DNA from: Bacteroidales bacterium
GTDB taxonomy: Bacteria; Bacteroidota; Bacteroidia; Bacteroidales; UBA932
DNA length: 41,641 nucleotides
Assembly (NCBI GenBank): GCA_024695285.1
Contig: JAILIM010000034.1
Location: 1 to 41,641, forward strand
Direction: 5' to 3'
Notes under the pieces: generated by a model
Told to the model about the DNA's origin: nothing
Databases searched by the model: none
What the model saw: only the letters and a program-made list of their open reading frames with translations
Program-made: the position numbers and the translations under genes
Shown: piece by piece, positions 40,005 through 41,641 of the stretch
Numbering within the stretch: the stretch's first letter is position 1
How the letters are laid out: every line of letters starts with the position of its first letter

Positions 40005-40077
40005 GGGGTATTAGCTCAGTTGGTAGAGCGTTTGAATGGCATTCAAAAGGTCAGCGGTTCGATTCCGCTATGCTCCA
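40005..40077 (+). tRNA. tRNA-Ala (anticodon GGC)
   Basis: Acceptor GGGGTAT pairs with ATGCTCC (one G-T), D-arm TAGCTCAGTTGGTAGAGC, anticodon loop ATGGCAT between TTTGA and TCAAA giving GGC, T-arm CAGCG-GTTCGAT-TCCGCT with slight register choice, discriminator A. CCA is not encoded. Confidence 0.93.
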
Positions 40078-40082
40078 CGGAA

Positions 40083-40122
40083 AAGAGATTGTAAATCATT
40101 GATTTACAATCTCTTCTTTTTT
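40083..40122 (+). terminator. Terminator after tRNA-Ala
   Basis: AAGAGATTGTAAAT and ATTTACAATCTCTT pair perfectly (14 bp) around CATTG, followed by CTTTTTT. Confidence 0.92.
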
Positions 40123-40210
40123 GCGCAGAACCCTACCGCGTTTCAATAAGCAGAACGCAGCCGCATACAGATTGTGTCTCTTCCTTGCAGGGGATCTGGA
40201 CAATCTTCCA

Positions 40211-40242
40211 GGGCAGGCCTTCTGCAGGGGCTTGCCCTTTTT
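40211..40242 (+). terminator. Second terminator-like hairpin
   Basis: GGGCAGGCC (40211-40219) pairs with GGCTTGCCC (40229-40237) with one G-T, then TTTTT. There is no plus-strand gene between the tRNA terminator and this one, so either a small transcript ends here or it is a leftover of deleted DNA. Otherwise 40123-40210 shows nothing I can name. Confidence 0.55.
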
Positions 40243-40564
40243 AATAGAGAAGATTTATTGGGCGAAGATTGATGGGAGCAGCTCTTTGTTTATCTTCCAG
40301 TATCCATCCTTTCGTCCCCCCCATACGAGAGAGAACACCAAGGTCTTTTAATTGAGCTAAATCTCTTTCCACAGTCCTTGCCGCTACCATTTCTTTATCC
40401 GACATCTTTTGGGCCGAGATGTAGGGATCTTGTTCGATTAATTCAATAATAACTAGCTGTCTTTCAGTGAGTTCTTTTTCGACATCTTTTCCGACATCTT
40501 TTCCGACATGCTCCTGACGTTTGGCAGCATCTTCCGCAGAAACAATATGCAGAACAAGCCCTCC
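40241..40564 (-). pseudogene. C-terminal winged-helix fragment of an AlbA/AAA_4-type ATP-binding regulator
   Basis: The frame ending in TAA at 40243-40241 reads HVGKDVGKDVEKELTERQ, then IIELIEQDPYISAQKMSD, ARTVERDLAQLKDLGVLS and RMGGTKGWIL. This is the helix-turn-helix tail, with its VGKD repeats, seen at the end of the putative DNA-binding/ATP-binding proteins of Bacteroidetes. The N-terminal AlbA_2 and ATPase parts (about 350 residues) are missing. Before the fragment the sequence switches frame into an unrelated gene start, so the gene is broken. Confidence 0.75.
40474..40509. repeat. Three 12-base tandem repeats
   Basis: CTTTTTCGACAT, CTTTTCCGACAT, CTTTTCCGACAT in direct succession. They encode the VGKD repeats on the minus strand, so unit number can change without shifting frame. 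Confidence 0.85.
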
Positions 40565-40707
40565 GAAGATTTCGGAAGACTGTTTATAACGGCACCGAGG
40601 CGAACGGGTCCAATCCCGTCCGCCTTCAGTGAATTATCTGCAACAGATGTGCAGGAAACGCCAATAATCAGGCCTGTTACGAATGTCGCAAGTGTCCAGA
40701 TACTCAT
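40555..40707 (-). pseudogene. N-terminal fragment of an exported protein
   Basis: ATG 40707 opens MSIWTLATFVTGLIIGVSC, a signal or anchor segment, followed by ADGIGPVRLGAVINSLP and KSSEGLF, which looks like the start of a globular domain. After about residue 51 the frame enters the regulator fragment out of phase and ends as MSEKMSEKMSKKNSLKDS. The gene has lost everything beyond its first 50 codons or so, probably by a deletion that joined two genes. Confidence 0.55.
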
Positions 40708-40756
40708 ACTCAGTTCAATTACTCCACTAAGATACTAACTTTTCGGAACTTGTAGT

Positions 40757-41314
40757 CTATCCCCGGCGACGGCAATAGACTTCATTCTTTCCGAAGTTCA
40801 GAGCCTTCGTGAATTCCCAGTTCTCTTTCCATTCCCGAACCTCATCGGCCCTGCACATCGCAAGGGTCTGGTCAACCTCGGTAACGCAGTCGAGGGTCCT
40901 GTCCAGGCCGGTTTCGGCCCACGAATACTTGAGTCTCGGATATTTCCGAACCAGAACTTTGCACTGGCAGAACATCGCAAAGAATCTTCCCCGCAATGGG
41001 CGGCAGAGAGAAGCACCGAACTCATCATTATAGGTCCAGTTATTCTCGGAGTGACAGCAACAATCAGCGGCCTGTGCAAACTGGAAGAACGCGTCCTCGT
41101 ATCTTCCCAGATCCAAAAGCGCTCGCCCGAACTTCTCGTAAGCACTGCTCAATTGCAGGAGGTCCGAGACTTCGAACCGGGTCCCGTACCGGACTTTGTC
41201 GCCGATTCTGTCGATTTCGTCAATGGATTCATGCATGAACGTGGTAACCTCGCTGGGAATCATTCTGACCTGCCCCTTCTCGGTCCAGGCCACAAGTTGA
41301 TAAGCTTTTGCCAT
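40757..41314 (-). CDS. Protein of unknown function with TPR-like helices
   Basis: 185 residues, no signal peptide. It begins MAKAYQLVAWTEKGQVRMIP. The centre is helical and TPR-like (LLQLSSAYEKFGRALLDLG, YEDAFFQFAQAADCCCHS), with a CCC triplet, then LCRPLRGRFFAMFCQCKVL and a Trp-rich region to the end (WSAETG-like, EWKENWEFTKALNF). I believe similar proteins exist in gut Bacteroidetes but know no function. Its start codon lies in the outer stem of the dyad at 41312-41422, so translation may be regulated by RNA folding. Start ATG 41314. Confidence 0.75.
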   Translation of the reverse strand: MAKAYQLVAWTEKGQVRMIPSEVTTFMHESIDEIDRIGDKVRYGTRFEVSDLLQLSSAYEKFGRALLDLGRYEDAFFQFAQAADCCCHSENNWTYNDEFGASLCRPLRGRFFAMFCQCKVLVRKYPRLKYSWAETGLDRTLDCVTEVDQTLAMCRADEVREWKENWEFTKALNFGKNEVYCRRRG

Positions 41315-41422
41315 AACAGTAACGTATTTCAATGAACTTCCCGGCCACCCGGTCCTTCGCGTCAGGGCGCAGTGCTCCCTGAGAGTGGACCTTCGTCCGG
41401 GCTTGTTCAGTTACATGTTATG
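41312..41422 (-). promoter_or_regulatory. Nested 111-base dyad covering the leader and start codon
   Basis: Six perfect stems nest in order: CATAAC 41312-41317 with GTTATG 41417-41422; GTAAC 41319-41323 with GTTAC 41410-41414; TGAAC 41333-41337 with GTTCA 41405-41409; CCCGG 41340-41344 with CCGGG 41397-41401; GGTCC 41351-41355 with GGACC 41387-41391; TCAGGG 41362-41367 with CCCTGA 41377-41382. That is 32 base pairs. The transcript from 41467-41497 would carry all of it, and the ATG of the 40757-41314 gene is in the outermost stem. It resembles no riboswitch class I know. Confidence 0.7.
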
Positions 41423-41466
41423 GTCGGAAAAGATTTTCAGGTGCTCATAAAAACCGCTTCGGTTTG

Positions 41467-41497
41467 CAAAGTTACGATATAAAGACGGAGCTGCAAA
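41467..41497 (-). promoter_or_regulatory. Promoter of the 40757-41314 gene
   Basis: On the minus strand TTTG (41497-41494), 19 bases, TAACTTTG (41474-41467): full consensus. Transcript start near 41460, giving a leader of about 145 bases. A small AAACCG-CTT-CGGTTT hairpin (41451-41465) sits at the start site. Confidence 0.82.
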
Positions 41498-41506
41498 CGA
41501 AATCTA

Positions 41507-41641
41507 TCACACCCAGGGTAAAATTTCTTTTCCGTTATCCAGCACTCTATATACATCCACGTAGAGAGCCGCCGGATAAATGACTGAGATGTGGTATCTG
41601 CTGCCAGTTCTCAGATTGGTTACATAGATGTGAGATTCGTC
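41507..41641 (-). CDS. C-terminal part of a truncated gene of unknown function
   Basis: The frame enters from the window edge and ends at TGA (41509-41507), giving 44 residues: DESHIYVTNLRTGSRYHISV, then YPAALYVDVYRVLDNGKEIL and PWV. The alternating hydrophobic pattern suggests a beta-sandwich. It ends ten bases before the next promoter. Family not recognised. Confidence 0.6.
   Translation of the reverse strand, partial: DESHIYVTNLRTGSRYHISVIYPAALYVDVYRVLDNGKEILPWV

Noticed and set aside
40121..40351. Plus-strand frame between tRNA-Ala and the regulator fragment
   Set aside because: It crosses an intrinsic terminator and lies opposite the regulator fragment, with no coding character.
1..41641. 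CRISPR array, complete insertion sequence, prophage or replication origin
   Set aside because: No regularly spaced direct repeats, no intact transposase, integrase or phage genes and no DnaA-box cluster were seen.

Overview
The window comes from a GC-rich member of the Bacteroidetes, most likely order Bacteroidales. The evidence is the repeated Bacteroidetes-type promoter (TTTG, 19-21 bases, then TAnnTTTG), the near absence of Shine-Dalgarno sequences, and gene families typical of the group: fimbrillin-like, DUF2490, LytTR two-component, short CstA and TrpB2. Almost all of it is coding, with many ATGA stop/start overlaps.

Layout. 1-414: end of a truncated gene, tRNA-Arg(ACG) with terminator, and a possible transposition-gene remnant. 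407-3691: a flavodoxin-like lipoprotein, divergent from a membrane-anchored Ntn-type amide hydrolase and a secreted protein of unknown function. 3707-5283: trpB2 on the minus strand behind a leader that holds an unannotated 27-codon peptide with tandem Trp codons and an intrinsic terminator, a trp attenuator. 5293-10570: plus-strand operon of a Tat-exported flavoprotein, galM, cstA and a glycosyltransferase. 10567-17077: minus-strand aromatic amino acid operon, read as rubredoxin-pheA-aroB-aroC-aroEK fusion-tyrA-DAHP synthase, giving most of the route from E4P and PEP to Phe and Tyr. 17096-17774: Hsp20 with repeated upstream operator-like sites.

17879-26983 is the most unusual region. Two paralogous surface lipoproteins with Cthe_2159-type beta-helix domains (one fused to a fimbrillin-like domain) flank a divergent LytS/LytR-type two-component system. 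The second paralog heads an overlapping operon with a small exported protein, a VTC-type polyphosphate polymerase domain protein, a DUF4956 membrane protein and a DUF2490 outer-membrane protein. I read it as a regulated cell-surface polymer or adhesion system with an inorganic polyphosphate step. Its real function is unknown to me.

27010-29248: a radical SAM protein, rubrerythrin and an exported phosphodiester glycosidase-like protein. 29250-32498: thiLDME behind its own promoter and a clear TPP riboswitch. 32503-39148: a second minus-strand operon running from an oxaloacetate decarboxylase/pyruvate carboxylase-like protein that lacks the biotin lysine, through a HAD phosphatase, alr, a C1B peptidase and tenA to folP. 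39207-40122: radC and tRNA-Ala(GGC). 40241-41641: accessory-looking DNA with two fused gene fragments, an unknown conserved-looking protein whose leader and start codon lie in a 111-base nested dyad, and a truncated gene at the edge.
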